Assembly (NCBI GenBank): GCA_017618495.1
Contig: JAFZUD010000062.1
Span: 1-14,216 of the forward strand
Length of the DNA stretch: 14,216 bases
Origin: Bacilli bacterium
GTDB taxonomy: Bacteria; Bacillota_I; Bacilli_A; RFN20; CAG-826
Reading direction: 5' to 3'
A program made the position numbers and the translations under genes. The notes beneath the pieces were generated by a model. That model searched no databases and was not told the DNA's origin. It was given only the letters and a program-made list of their open reading frames with translations. Positions 5,484-12,740 of this stretch are shown here, one piece after another (position 1 is the first letter of the stretch; every line of letters begins with the position of its first letter).

Positions 5484-6395
5484 ATGAATCAACCAACACA
5501 AGTAATCGCAACACTCGAACACTACAAAGTAGCGATTCGCGACACCCTTGAGTACACACTCAACAAGGAACACTACGACCTCAACGCTTTCAAAGAGAAA
5601 AAGAGAAGCGTTCTTATTGAGGTTGAGCAGCCAACTCCACTTAAGAGCATCATCAATGCTTCCGGTGAGAATGGCGAAAAACTCGAAAAGATGATCCGTG
5701 ACTTCTACGATGATGTCTACGGTGATGAGAGCACCATCCTCAAGGCGGCCGATGACGGCCTCCGTGTTGACCATGCTCAGCACATCGCCATCTTCAAAGG
5801 CGTCGTCCCGATCCACGAGAACGTCGAAGCCATGGTTTCTGGCATCATCCGTGACGCCAAAGGCAAAGGCATCGATGTCAGCCAGGCCGAAGCCGCTGAC
5901 TTAGCCGAAGAAAGACTCTACAGAGGCGTTTGCTACCTCACCATGGTCGGCCAGCTTGTCAGACTCTTCAACGACTACAACGTCGCCCGTCGCGAAGCGA
6001 AAGGCGAAGAAAGCCCAGCCAGCAAATTCATCGGCAACGATATCAGCGAGGTCATCACTCTCATCAACACCGTCCGTGCCAACAACCGTCTTACCGACGA
6101 GAGATACATGGGTGTCCAAGACAAAGTCTTCGCCCTTGTCGAATACATGACTGGACGTCGTGATCTCCCAACTGGCAAAGGATTCCCAGAGGTCATCAGA
6201 GAGACCGAAGATTCCATCAATGGCTTCATCCGTGAGGTTGAACCACTCTGGAAGCAGACCTACGACCCACTCATCAGAGAACTCGTCGAAATTGCCAAAG
6301 CCCAGCAGGCCAAAGCTGAGCAACCAGCTGAAGCTGCTCCAGCCGATCAGGGCGAGCCAGTTGAACTCGACCCAAAGACCGGTCTCCCAAAATAA
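5484..6395 (+). CDS. Unknown helical protein with Ala/Glu/Pro-rich tail
   Basis: I do not recognise the family. The 303-aa protein has no signal peptide and no clear membrane helix (the most hydrophobic stretch, YLTMVGQLVRLF, is too short). It is predicted mostly helical with many charged residues, and it ends in a low-complexity tail of about 35 residues (AKAEQPAEAAPADQGEPVEL). SD AAGGAAGG (5467-5474) lies nine bases before the ATG. Codon choice is biased (CTC, ATC, CCA, GCC), like pduL and the phosphohexomutase, hinting at high expression. It is cotranscribed with the HAD phosphatase upstream and a two-TM protein 15 bases downstream whose tail is similar in composition. A soluble partner of that membrane protein is a guess from these neighbours. 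Confidence 0.85.
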   Translation: MNQPTQVIATLEHYKVAIRDTLEYTLNKEHYDLNAFKEKKRSVLIEVEQPTPLKSIINASGENGEKLEKMIRDFYDDVYGDESTILKAADDGLRVDHAQHIAIFKGVVPIHENVEAMVSGIIRDAKGKGIDVSQAEAADLAEERLYRGVCYLTMVGQLVRLFNDYNVARREAKGEESPASKFIGNDISEVITLINTVRANNRLTDERYMGVQDKVFALVEYMTGRRDLPTGKGFPEVIRETEDSINGFIREVEPLWKQTYDPLIRELVEIAKAQQAKAEQPAEAAPADQGEPVELDPKTGLPK

Positions 6396-6410
6396 ACTAG
6401 GTTTACGATT

Positions 6411-6878
6411 ATGAATGATATGACTCCAACCAAAATTGAAGATGTTTCTAAGAACAAGATTTCCAAAGGCGAAAAGGTTTTCATCGTTCTCGATGGAATT
6501 CTCGCTCTTGGCGGTCTGGTGATGATCGTCCTTGGCTTCATCGCCGATTTCTATCCTGGCAAACCAGAGGACAACTGGACTGGGCAAGCAGCCTTCCAAA
6601 ACGCCATGCATCTTTCCTATAGATGGTTCGGTGTCATTCTCATCTTAGTGGCCGCCCTCATTGCTGCCATCGCTCTTAACGGCTTCGCCCGAAAGAACGA
6701 TACCGACAACGAGAGAGCCCTCCGCCGTGCCCAACGTCTTAAGATCATCTCCGAATCCGAGAAGGTCACTGCTGAGCAAGAAGCTGCTGCCATCGCTGCC
6801 AAAGAAGAAGCGAAAGCAGTGGAAGCCAAACCAGCTGAGGAAGAAGCTCCAAAAGCCGAAGAACCAAAGGCTGAATAA
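6411..6878 (+). CDS. Unknown two-TM protein with charged Ala/Glu-rich C-terminal tail
   Basis: I do not recognise the family. The 155-aa protein has a short polar N-terminus, TM1 at about 24-46 (FIVLDGILALGGLVMIVLGF), a 25-residue loop with aromatic residues, TM2 at about 72-92 (WFGVILILVAALIAAIALNG), and then about 60 mostly charged residues. The stretch 95-130 (NERALRRAQRLKIISESEKV) looks helical and may form a coiled coil, and the last 25 residues are Lys/Ala/Glu/Pro repeats. With the basic stretch after TM2, the tail should be cytoplasmic. The start is 15 bases after the previous stop without a clear SD, so translation is probably coupled. It is last in the operon, before a strong terminator. 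Function unknown. Confidence 0.85.
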   Translation: MNDMTPTKIEDVSKNKISKGEKVFIVLDGILALGGLVMIVLGFIADFYPGKPEDNWTGQAAFQNAMHLSYRWFGVILILVAALIAAIALNGFARKNDTDNERALRRAQRLKIISESEKVTAEQEAAAIAAKEEAKAVEAKPAEEEAPKAEEPKAE

Positions 6879-6892
6879 GCAAAATCAACAGC

Positions 6893-6929
6893 AAAACCCC
6901 CACGAAAATCCGTGGGGGTTTTTATTTTT
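6893..6929 (+). terminator. Strong intrinsic terminator closing the HAD operon
   Basis: AAAACCCCCACG (6893-6904) pairs perfectly with CGTGGGGGTTTT (6911-6922) around a six-base loop, followed by a T-rich tail. The A-tract on the 5' side could let it work in both directions. Confidence 0.92.
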
Positions 6930-6938
6930 GGCGTCCCA

Positions 6939-6968
6939 TAGACTATGGAGAGCCCATTCATTTATAAT
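6939..6968 (+). promoter_or_regulatory. Promoter of the RyR/TrkA-N gene, predicted leaderless
   Basis: A perfect TATAAT (6963-6968) lies six bases before the ATG at 6975, with TAGACT (6939-6944) at an 18-base spacing as the likely -35. No SD is present. The longer in-frame start at 6945 would contain the promoter itself. Confidence 0.65.
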
Positions 6969-6974
6969 GAACAT

Positions 6975-9239
6975 ATGAAAGAATTAGTCATAGCTCTCTT
7001 AATCCTTTCCGGTGTTGTTTTCACCGGGCTGATCTTTAGGTATCTCCTTTACGCGTTCAAATACAAATACAGAGGGAACCTTCTCATCTATACCGTTTTC
7101 TGTTTCATAGTTTGCTTCTGCTATAGCCTCTACGCCAACTTCTTCCCGGCGGTTCCTCCAGAGACAGCGGGCAATCCACTTGTCTTAGCAGTCACCTCGG
7201 TATTCGACACTTTGAAGATGATGGTGGTGGCCTTTGACAAGAGCGCTATCGGCGCGTACTTCTTCGCAAACGATCCTGTTAAGCTTGCCTTCGGTATCGG
7301 TTATGTCGTTTCTTCTATCGCTTCCTTGGCCCTCTCTTCGATGGCCATCATCCTTTTGACTGTCAAGAACTTCCAGAAGAGCTGGATCACTTTCTTCAGA
7401 AAGCTTAGGCCAAACACCGAAATCTATTACATCTTCTCAGATCCAGGAATGCCTATGGCCGCTAAGTTGGCAGCGCAGCTGACGAAGAAAGACGAGAAAA
7501 ACAAAGTCGTCACCATGTTCATTACCGCTTCCTCCCAGAAGACCCAGGAAGGCACCGAATACAAAGATATGCTCACCCTTATGGGTCTTGATGTCAGAAC
7601 CGAGAATCTCAGCGCTGGCTTAGCCTCTTTCTTACTCCGTCACTTCGATAAGAAGTTCTGGCCTATCCCATATTGCTTCAAGAAGAGAAAGGTTTTCGTC
7701 TATGGCCTTTTCTCAAACGATGATGTCTCCGTTGAGTTCGGCGGTCATTTCTTAGCCGCTTTGAACAAAAACAAGAGATTCCAGAAAATCTACGAGAAAC
7801 TCAAATCAGGCGAGGCTCTTAGTGAACAAGAGAGATCAATCTTCGAGACCTTTAAGGTCTTCCTTACCTATCACAATAGCGACATCGATAAGGCTAACGG
7901 TTTCTCTAAGAAGACCGGCCATATCATCAGCACCTTGTCTCTCTACGACATGATCTCTTCCGAGTTCTTGCTCAATAACCAGCTCTCCAACTTTGTTGAC
8001 CTTAAATCCATCAAAGATGATGAGGACAACAAATCCCTCAATGTCACCTTCCTTGGCTTTGGCAAAGCGAACCGTTCCATCTTCGAAAAGATGAAGGCCG
8101 CTTACCAGCTTTGGACCGACAATACGAACAAGGTCAATTACCATGTCCTCGATCAATTCTCCGAGTCTTTGGTGGGTCTCTATAGGAACCACTACACGGA
8201 AGAAGGCGGAGAAGCTAACAAGCCTCTCTTCTACAACATCATGAGTGAGTTTGATGGCAAAGACCTCACCTCCGAAGAAGAGCTCAATAGATACTTCGAA
8301 AGCATCAAAAACGACAGCAAATCCAATAGATTTTCGGAAAAAGGCTTCGAAATGTTCCTTGTTTCCTTCGCTGACACGAATACGGATGTGAAGATGGCGA
8401 TCACCCTCAGGAACACCCTTATCAAGTACTTCGGCGAAGAGAAGTTAAAGAAGACTGTCATCTTTGTCAGAATCGCTGATGACAGAATCTCGAAGAACTT
8501 CGAAGACAAAGAATTCAATGAGTTCGTCTTCACCCAGGAAGAAATCAATTCCGGCATTCTCTTCGAGGACCACATCTCTGTCCCAATCGTCGTCTATGGT
8601 CAGAACTCCTTGATGTCGAGCTATCTCAGCAAGCATCACTTCATGATCAACAAGCTCGGCCTTGCCGCGATGATCTCTTACTATGGAAATAAGGACAGTG
8701 CGACCGCTGATTTCTATCTTGGTGACAAAGAGACAATCACTGCAAACACCGATACCGTCTATTCTCTTAAGACAAAACTCAATCTCTTCGGCTATAACCT
8801 TACCCAGGATTATCTCGTTGAAAGACTTGATGGCAAAGCGACTTCTCCAAAGGAGTTCTATGACGATATCGCCAAACAGATTAGCGGCGTTACCTATCCA
8901 GATCTCCCGCAAGGTTCGCCAGTCACGAGACTCGCAGAGCTTGAACACAACAGATGGCTCGTCACTTCTTACAAGATCTTCAAATATCTGCCTCTCAGCT
9001 ACGAGGACTTCCTTGCTAGGTCAAAGAAGGAAGGCAAAGCCACGACCAAGAGCGAGAATGGCGACAAGAATGTCTGCATGGTCACCAACGCCGGTCTCAA
9101 AGAGTTCAGGAACAAGGCTCTTAAAGACCTCGGAGAAGATTCCAAGGATCGTCTTGATAAGATCTGCTTCAGATATGACGTGGACGCTTTGAAGACTGTC
9201 TTCTATGCTCTTGCCGAGTTCCAAAAAGAAGGCAGATAA
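6975..9239 (+). CDS. Membrane-anchored Rossmann (TrkA-N-like) protein with C-terminal RyR-like domain
   Basis: Counting from the ATG at 6975 the protein is 754 aa. The N-terminus has membrane helices at about 4-28, 36-57 and 108-131, with a hydrophobic segment at 68-86 between them. Two Rossmann-like blocks follow. The first starts at NTEIYYIFSDPGMPMAAKLA (147-166) and includes KVFVYGLFSNDD (239-250). The second starts with LNVTFLGFGKANRSIFEKM (355-373; GxGxxN dinucleotide-type loop) and continues with FLVSFADTNTDVKMAITLRN (461-480) and KTVIFVRIADD, a typical TrkA-N strand pattern. At 593-608, DTVYSLKTKLNLFGYN resembles the QADHxxxKLxxxG element before bacterial RyR domains, and RLAELEHNRWLVTSYKIFKY (652-671) matches their LAExEHxRW signature. 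Such proteins are predicted nucleotide sensors or conflict effectors; ligand and function are unproven. It is monocistronic. Confidence 0.75.
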   Translation: MKELVIALLILSGVVFTGLIFRYLLYAFKYKYRGNLLIYTVFCFIVCFCYSLYANFFPAVPPETAGNPLVLAVTSVFDTLKMMVVAFDKSAIGAYFFANDPVKLAFGIGYVVSSIASLALSSMAIILLTVKNFQKSWITFFRKLRPNTEIYYIFSDPGMPMAAKLAAQLTKKDEKNKVVTMFITASSQKTQEGTEYKDMLTLMGLDVRTENLSAGLASFLLRHFDKKFWPIPYCFKKRKVFVYGLFSNDDVSVEFGGHFLAALNKNKRFQKIYEKLKSGEALSEQERSIFETFKVFLTYHNSDIDKANGFSKKTGHIISTLSLYDMISSEFLLNNQLSNFVDLKSIKDDEDNKSLNVTFLGFGKANRSIFEKMKAAYQLWTDNTNKVNYHVLDQFSESLVGLYRNHYTEEGGEANKPLFYNIMSEFDGKDLTSEEELNRYFESIKNDSKSNRFSEKGFEMFLVSFADTNTDVKMAITLRNTLIKYFGEEKLKKTVIFVRIADDRISKNFEDKEFNEFVFTQEEINSGILFEDHISVPIVVYGQNSLMSSYLSKHHFMINKLGLAAMISYYGNKDSATADFYLGDKETITANTDTVYSLKTKLNLFGYNLTQDYLVERLDGKATSPKEFYDDIAKQISGVTYPDLPQGSPVTRLAELEHNRWLVTSYKIFKYLPLSYEDFLARSKKEGKATTKSENGDKNVCMVTNAGLKEFRNKALKDLGEDSKDRLDKICFRYDVDALKTVFYALAEFQKEGR

Positions 9240-9252
9240 AAAGCCGATTAAC

Positions 9253-9283
9253 AAAAAATAGCCTCGTTTTGCGAGGCTTTTTT
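9253..9283 (+). terminator. Intrinsic terminator after the RyR/TrkA-N gene
   Basis: AGCCTCG (9260-9266) pairs with CGAGGCT (9272-9278) around TTTTG, followed by TTTTTT (9278-9283). It is preceded by an A-tract, so it may be bidirectional. Its 3' half overlaps the -35 of the next promoter. Confidence 0.9.
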
Positions 9284-9298
9284 CATTATTTGTAGTAT
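9269..9298 (+). promoter_or_regulatory. Possible promoter of the Trp-rich membrane protein gene
   Basis: TTGCGA (9269-9274), an 18-base spacer and TAGTAT (9293-9298) predict a start near 9305 and a leader of about eight bases (GGGGAAAC) before the ATG. The -35 is shared with the upstream terminator stem. TATTAT at 9296-9301 is an alternative -10. Confidence 0.45.
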
Positions 9299-9312
9299 TA
9301 TTTTGGGGAAAC

Positions 9313-9744
9313 ATGAAGAAAAGCGAGTACGTCAAAAAGTTAGAAGAAGAATATAACCAGAAGCAAAAAGCCTGGAAGGATCATATCCGCGAGGAGCCTA
9401 ACAGGTTCAAAAGGTTCTGGAAGTGGGTGTGGTACCTCATCGCTTTTCCTTTCGTTTGGCTTTTCTATAACGTCAGGGATTGGAGAAGCGCGATCTGCAT
9501 CGTCGTCTCTTTCCTTCTTTGGTCGGCCTCTGTTTGGGGCTTCTATTTAGCTGCGCTTATCTGCGGGTGGACAACGGATGCGGCCAAATGGCTTATTGGC
9601 ATTGGTTCGGCAGTATGGGTGTGGTGGGCTTCCCCAATCGGATCGCCTTTCATCCTCTGCGTCACTTTCACGGCAATCGGCATCAAGTCTCTTTTGAATA
9701 TCATTTCGAACAAAAAAGAGCCGAAAGAGATAAAAGAAGAATAA
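9313..9744 (+). CDS. Unknown small Trp-rich membrane protein
   Basis: I do not recognise the family. The 143-aa protein starts with about 35 charged, helical residues (MKKSEYVKKLEEEYNQKQKA), and then hydrophobic segments at about 37-53 (WKWVWYLIAFPFVWLF), 60-84, 91-107 (AKWLIGIGSAVWVWW) and 111-130. It ends in a basic/acidic tail (NKKEPKEIKEE). Eleven tryptophans, all TGG, in 143 residues is striking and most lie in or beside the membrane segments. It has only a short GGGGA before the ATG and lies between a terminator and a convergent tRNA gene. Its stop codon sits in the T-tract of that tRNA's terminator on the other strand. It may be monocistronic. Function unknown. Confidence 0.8.
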   Translation: MKKSEYVKKLEEEYNQKQKAWKDHIREEPNRFKRFWKWVWYLIAFPFVWLFYNVRDWRSAICIVVSFLLWSASVWGFYLAALICGWTTDAAKWLIGIGSAVWVWWASPIGSPFILCVTFTAIGIKSLLNIISNKKEPKEIKEE

Positions 9745-9767
9745 AAAAAGTTCCAATTTCTTGGAAC
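9743..9767 (-). terminator. Terminator of tRNA-Ser
   Basis: A perfect seven-base stem GTTCCAA/TTGGAAC (9750-9756 with 9761-9767) with a four-base loop is followed, on the minus strand, by seven T residues (the A-run at 9743-9749). On the plus strand the tail is weak, so the minus direction is favoured. The T-tract overlaps the stop codon of the convergent gene. Confidence 0.88.
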
Positions 9768-9779
9768 GATTTGTTGAGT

Positions 9780-9870
9780 TGGCGGAGGAATAGGGATTTG
9801 AACCCTAGCGCAGTGTTACCCGCCTACGAGCTTTCCAAGCCCGCCCCTTCGACCACTTGGGTATTCCTCC
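9780..9870 (-). tRNA. tRNA-Ser (anticodon GGA)
   Basis: On the minus strand the acceptor GGAGGAA pairs with TTCCTCC, a discriminator G follows and CCA is genomically encoded (9780-9782). The anticodon arm is CGGGC-TTGGAAA-GCTCG with anticodon GGA, which reads the serine codons TCC and TCT. A long variable arm follows, as expected for class II tRNA-Ser, and then the T-arm TAGGG-TTCAAAT-CCCTA. The total is 91 bases including CCA. It stands alone, not in a tRNA cluster. Confidence 0.97.
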
Positions 9871-9904
9871 ATGACGCAACTATGTAGTTTGTCGCGCAAG
9901 GGGA

Positions 9905-9933
9905 ATTATAGGTTAGTGACCTTGATTTTTCAA
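9905..9933 (-). promoter_or_regulatory. Promoter of tRNA-Ser
   Basis: On the minus strand, TTGAAA (9928-9933), exactly 17 bases, then a perfect TATAAT (9905-9910). The predicted start near 9898 leaves a 5' pre-tRNA leader of about 28 bases for RNase P to remove. Confidence 0.85.
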
Positions 9934-9993
9934 CAATGCGATGAAACAAAGAGAAGATATGAGGTTTACGCTAATCAATGACGCGCGTTTTTG

Positions 9994-10002
9994 TGCTAAA
10001 AT
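9994..10002 (+). promoter_or_regulatory. Extended -10 promoter of the RluA-type gene
   Basis: TGCTAAAAT is an extended -10 (TGn then TAAAAT, 9997-10002); no good -35 is visible, as is common for this type. The predicted start near 10008-10009 leaves a leader of about ten bases without SD. A short inverted repeat, GTTTG-TTAAT-CAAAC (10003-10017), fills the gap between the -10 and the ATG and could be an operator. Confidence 0.6.
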
Positions 10003-10017
10003 GTTTGTTAATCAAAC

Positions 10018-11004
10018 ATGATTGAAAAGATTATCGATAAAGCAAACTCAAATCAGAAGGCGGAGAAGTACGTTCGTAGACTCTTAGAGAATGCCCCGCT
10101 TTCTTTGATATACAAAACCTTCAGGAAGAAAGATATCAAGGTCAATGGCCATTGGATTAAGAAGGACCATGTCCTTATGGAAGGCGATACCCTTCGTATC
10201 TACATCACCGAAGCTCAGTTAGAGGAATTCCAAAAACCAAGGGAAGCCATCAAAGCCCCTCTTGAGTATCCGATCGTCTACGAGGATGAGAACATCCTTG
10301 TCATAGACAAACCTTCTGGACTTCTTGTCATCGGAGATGATAAGGAAACAAGGAACACCTTAGCGAGAAAAGTCCTCGATTACCTTTATTACAAAGGCGA
10401 GTTCGATCCTACAAACCATTCCTTTGTTCCTTCCCCGGCCCATAGGCTTGATAGGAACACCGCTGGCTTAGTCGTCTTTGGCAAAACCAATGAGGCCTTA
10501 AGTGAGCTCACCCGTCTTTTCAAAGAAAGAGACGACATCGAGAAGAAGTATCTCACGATAGTAGTGGGCACAACCGATAAAGAAGGCATCATCAACAAGC
10601 CTCTTAAGAAAGATTCCAATACCGGTCTCGTAACCGTTTGCTCTCTTGAGAAAGGCGGCAAGACCGCAATAACCAAATACAAGACGTTCAAGACCGTCAT
10701 GGGTTTCTCCCTCGTCGAAGTGGAACTCCTTACAGGAAGAACCCATCAGATCCGCGCTCACCTCGCTTCGATTGGTCATCCAATCATGGGTGATGGCAAA
10801 TACGGCGACTTCGCAACCAACCGCTACGTCAAACAGAAATATGGCTGGTCCAACCAGTTCCTTCACGCTTACAAGATGAGCTTCAAGCATCCTTTGCCGC
10901 CTCTAGATTACCTAGCAGGTAAGGAGTTTGAGTCAAAACTTAGCGATGAAGAAGCACATATTGTCCAAATATTCTTTGAAAGCCCTAAAATATTCTACGA
11001 ATAG
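10018..11004 (+). CDS. RluA-family 23S rRNA pseudouridine synthase
   Basis: These enzymes isomerise uridine to pseudouridine in RNA, and the RluC/RluD-type members act on 23S rRNA. The 328-aa length is typical. Residues about 14-65 form an S4-like RNA-binding domain (KYVRRLLENAPLSLIYKTFR, then KKDIKVNGHWI). The catalytic domain begins at YEDENILVIDKPSGLLV (88-104). The signature HRLDRNTAGLVVFGK (142-156) includes the catalytic Asp145. GRTHQIRAHLASIGHPIMGD (240-259) and FLHAYKMSFKHPL complete the fold. S4 domain plus HRLDRNTAG favours the RluC/RluD subgroup over RluB/RsuA, but the exact uridine target cannot be told. It starts without SD after an extended -10 promoter. The phosphohexomutase follows after 17 bases with a strong SD, so they are probably cotranscribed. 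Confidence 0.93.
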   Translation: MIEKIIDKANSNQKAEKYVRRLLENAPLSLIYKTFRKKDIKVNGHWIKKDHVLMEGDTLRIYITEAQLEEFQKPREAIKAPLEYPIVYEDENILVIDKPSGLLVIGDDKETRNTLARKVLDYLYYKGEFDPTNHSFVPSPAHRLDRNTAGLVVFGKTNEALSELTRLFKERDDIEKKYLTIVVGTTDKEGIINKPLKKDSNTGLVTVCSLEKGGKTAITKYKTFKTVMGFSLVEVELLTGRTHQIRAHLASIGHPIMGDGKYGDFATNRYVKQKYGWSNQFLHAYKMSFKHPLPPLDYLAGKEFESKLSDEEAHIVQIFFESPKIFYE

Positions 11005-11021
11005 AATCAGGAGGAATAACC

Positions 11022-12740
11022 ATGGCTGATTTAGTTAAACAGAACTACGAAAGATGGATGGCCTCTCCAAAGGTCAGCGAAGAAGACAAGAAAGCTCTTC
11101 TTGCTTTGACCCCAGAGGAAAAGGATGCCGCCTTCTTCAAAGACGTCGAATTCGGAACCGCCGGCATGCGCGGATTCATTGGTCCAGGCACCAACAAGAT
11201 GAATGACTTCACCGTCAAGAAAGCCACGGTTGCCTTCGGTATGTATCTTCTCGAGAAGATCCCTGGCTCGAAAGAAATGGGCATCGTCATTTCCCACGAT
11301 AATCGTTTCAAATCCCGCGAGTTCACCCTTCTCTCTGCGAAAATCCTCAACGAAATGGGCATTAAAGCCTATATCTTCGATGCTCTTCGCCCAGTCCCAG
11401 AGCTCTCCTTTGCCGTCCGTAAGACGAAAGCCGCGGGTGGTATCATGATCACCGCTTCCCATAACCCAAAGGAATATAACGGCTACAAGATCTACGATGA
11501 GACCGGCTGCCAGCTTGTCCCAAAGAAGATCGCCAGAATGCTTGAGATCCTCGCCTCCCTTCCTGATGAATTAACCGTTGAGGCTCCAAAGGCCGACAAA
11601 CCAGCTGAGACCATCATGCTTGGCAAAGAGATCGATGACGAATATGTCGAGCTCGTCAAAGGCACCCAAGTCAACCCAGACCTTCCAAAACAAGGCTTCA
11701 AGATCGTCTATTCCCCACAGCACGGCGCTTCATACGAGAACGCTATGCGCATCTTCAAGGATTGCGGATATGAAATCTATCCAGTGGAGAAGCAGTGCAT
11801 CCACGATCCTGCCTTTGGCGGAACCGAATCACCAAACCCAGAGAACGCGGAAGCCTTCACTGAGTCCATCAAGCTCGCCAAAGAGATCGGCGCGACCTTA
11901 ACCGTCATGACCGACCCAGATGGCGATAGATGCGGCCTTAGCTACCTCTCTAGCAAAGGCACCTATGAAAGACTTACCGGCAACCAGAGTGCCGCTCTTC
12001 TCATGGAATACATCTTCTCTGAGAGACAGAAGCAGGGCAAACTCCACAAAGATGGCGTCATGTATGACACCGTCGTCACCTCTGACTTAGGCAGAAAGAT
12101 CGCCAAAGCCTACGGCTTAAAGAACGAAAGCTTCCTCACCGGCTTCAAATATATCGGTAACAGAATCGATTACTATGAGAAGAAAGGATACGGCCCATAC
12201 TGCGAATTCGGATACGAAGAATCCTATGGCTGCATCGTTGAGCCATTTGTCAGAGACAAAGACGGTATCCAAGCCATCCTTCTTTATAGCGAAATGGCCC
12301 TCCATTATTATCTCCAGGGCATCCCGCTTGATGTCGCTTATGAGAACCTCGAGAAGAAGTATGGCTACCATATGACCATCACCAAGAGCGTTTCCTTCTT
12401 CGGCTCTAGCGGCGCTTCCGAGATGGCCAAGATCATGGAGAAGGCCCATAACTCTCTCCCACACGTCGTCGATGGCATGAAAGTCGTCGTCATCGAGGAC
12501 TACGTCAAACTCGAAAAGCAGGACCTCAGAACTGGCGAAAAGACCAAGCTCGACTATGACAAATCAGAAGTCGTCCGCCTTATCTTCGAAGACACTTCCT
12601 GGATCGCTATTAGACCAAGCGGAACCGAGCCAAAGTGCAAGTTCTACGTCGAAGTCTTCCAGAAGGACGGAAACGGCTTAAAAGAGAGGACCGAACACCT
12701 CATCGCAACCTTGCTTGAAAGCCTTGGGGTTAAGGCCTAA
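11022..12740 (+). CDS. pgcA: Phosphoglucomutase/phosphomannomutase (alpha-D-phosphohexomutase)
   Basis: The enzyme moves phosphate between C1 and C6 of hexoses, for instance glucose-6-phosphate to glucose-1-phosphate, feeding UDP-glucose, glycogen, glycolipid or envelope polysaccharide synthesis. The 572-aa length matches Firmicute PgcA. The four domains are marked by FGTAGMRGFIGPGTNKMN (44-61), the phosphoserine loop ITASHNPKEYNGYKIYD (143-159, Ser146), the metal loop TDPDGDRCG (297-305, Asp298, Asp300, Asp302), the sugar-binding loop FGYEESYG, and the C-terminal phosphate-binding loop IRPSGTEPKCKFYV. SD AGGAGG (11009-11014) is seven bases before the ATG. It follows the RluA-type gene by 17 bases. 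Its stop overlaps the convergent HAD gene by four bases, with no good terminator between them. The substrate (glucose versus mannose) is not decided by sequence alone. Confidence 0.94.
   Translation: MADLVKQNYERWMASPKVSEEDKKALLALTPEEKDAAFFKDVEFGTAGMRGFIGPGTNKMNDFTVKKATVAFGMYLLEKIPGSKEMGIVISHDNRFKSREFTLLSAKILNEMGIKAYIFDALRPVPELSFAVRKTKAAGGIMITASHNPKEYNGYKIYDETGCQLVPKKIARMLEILASLPDELTVEAPKADKPAETIMLGKEIDDEYVELVKGTQVNPDLPKQGFKIVYSPQHGASYENAMRIFKDCGYEIYPVEKQCIHDPAFGGTESPNPENAEAFTESIKLAKEIGATLTVMTDPDGDRCGLSYLSSKGTYERLTGNQSAALLMEYIFSERQKQGKLHKDGVMYDTVVTSDLGRKIAKAYGLKNESFLTGFKYIGNRIDYYEKKGYGPYCEFGYEESYGCIVEPFVRDKDGIQAILLYSEMALHYYLQGIPLDVAYENLEKKYGYHMTITKSVSFFGSSGASEMAKIMEKAHNSLPHVVDGMKVVVIEDYVKLEKQDLRTGEKTKLDYDKSEVVRLIFEDTSWIAIRPSGTEPKCKFYVEVFQKDGNGLKERTEHLIATLLESLGVKA

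Noticed and set aside
6945..6974. Earlier ATG for the RyR/TrkA-N gene
   Set aside because: The extension contains the TATAAT box itself and has no SD; the ATG at 6975 begins directly with a hydrophobic membrane helix.
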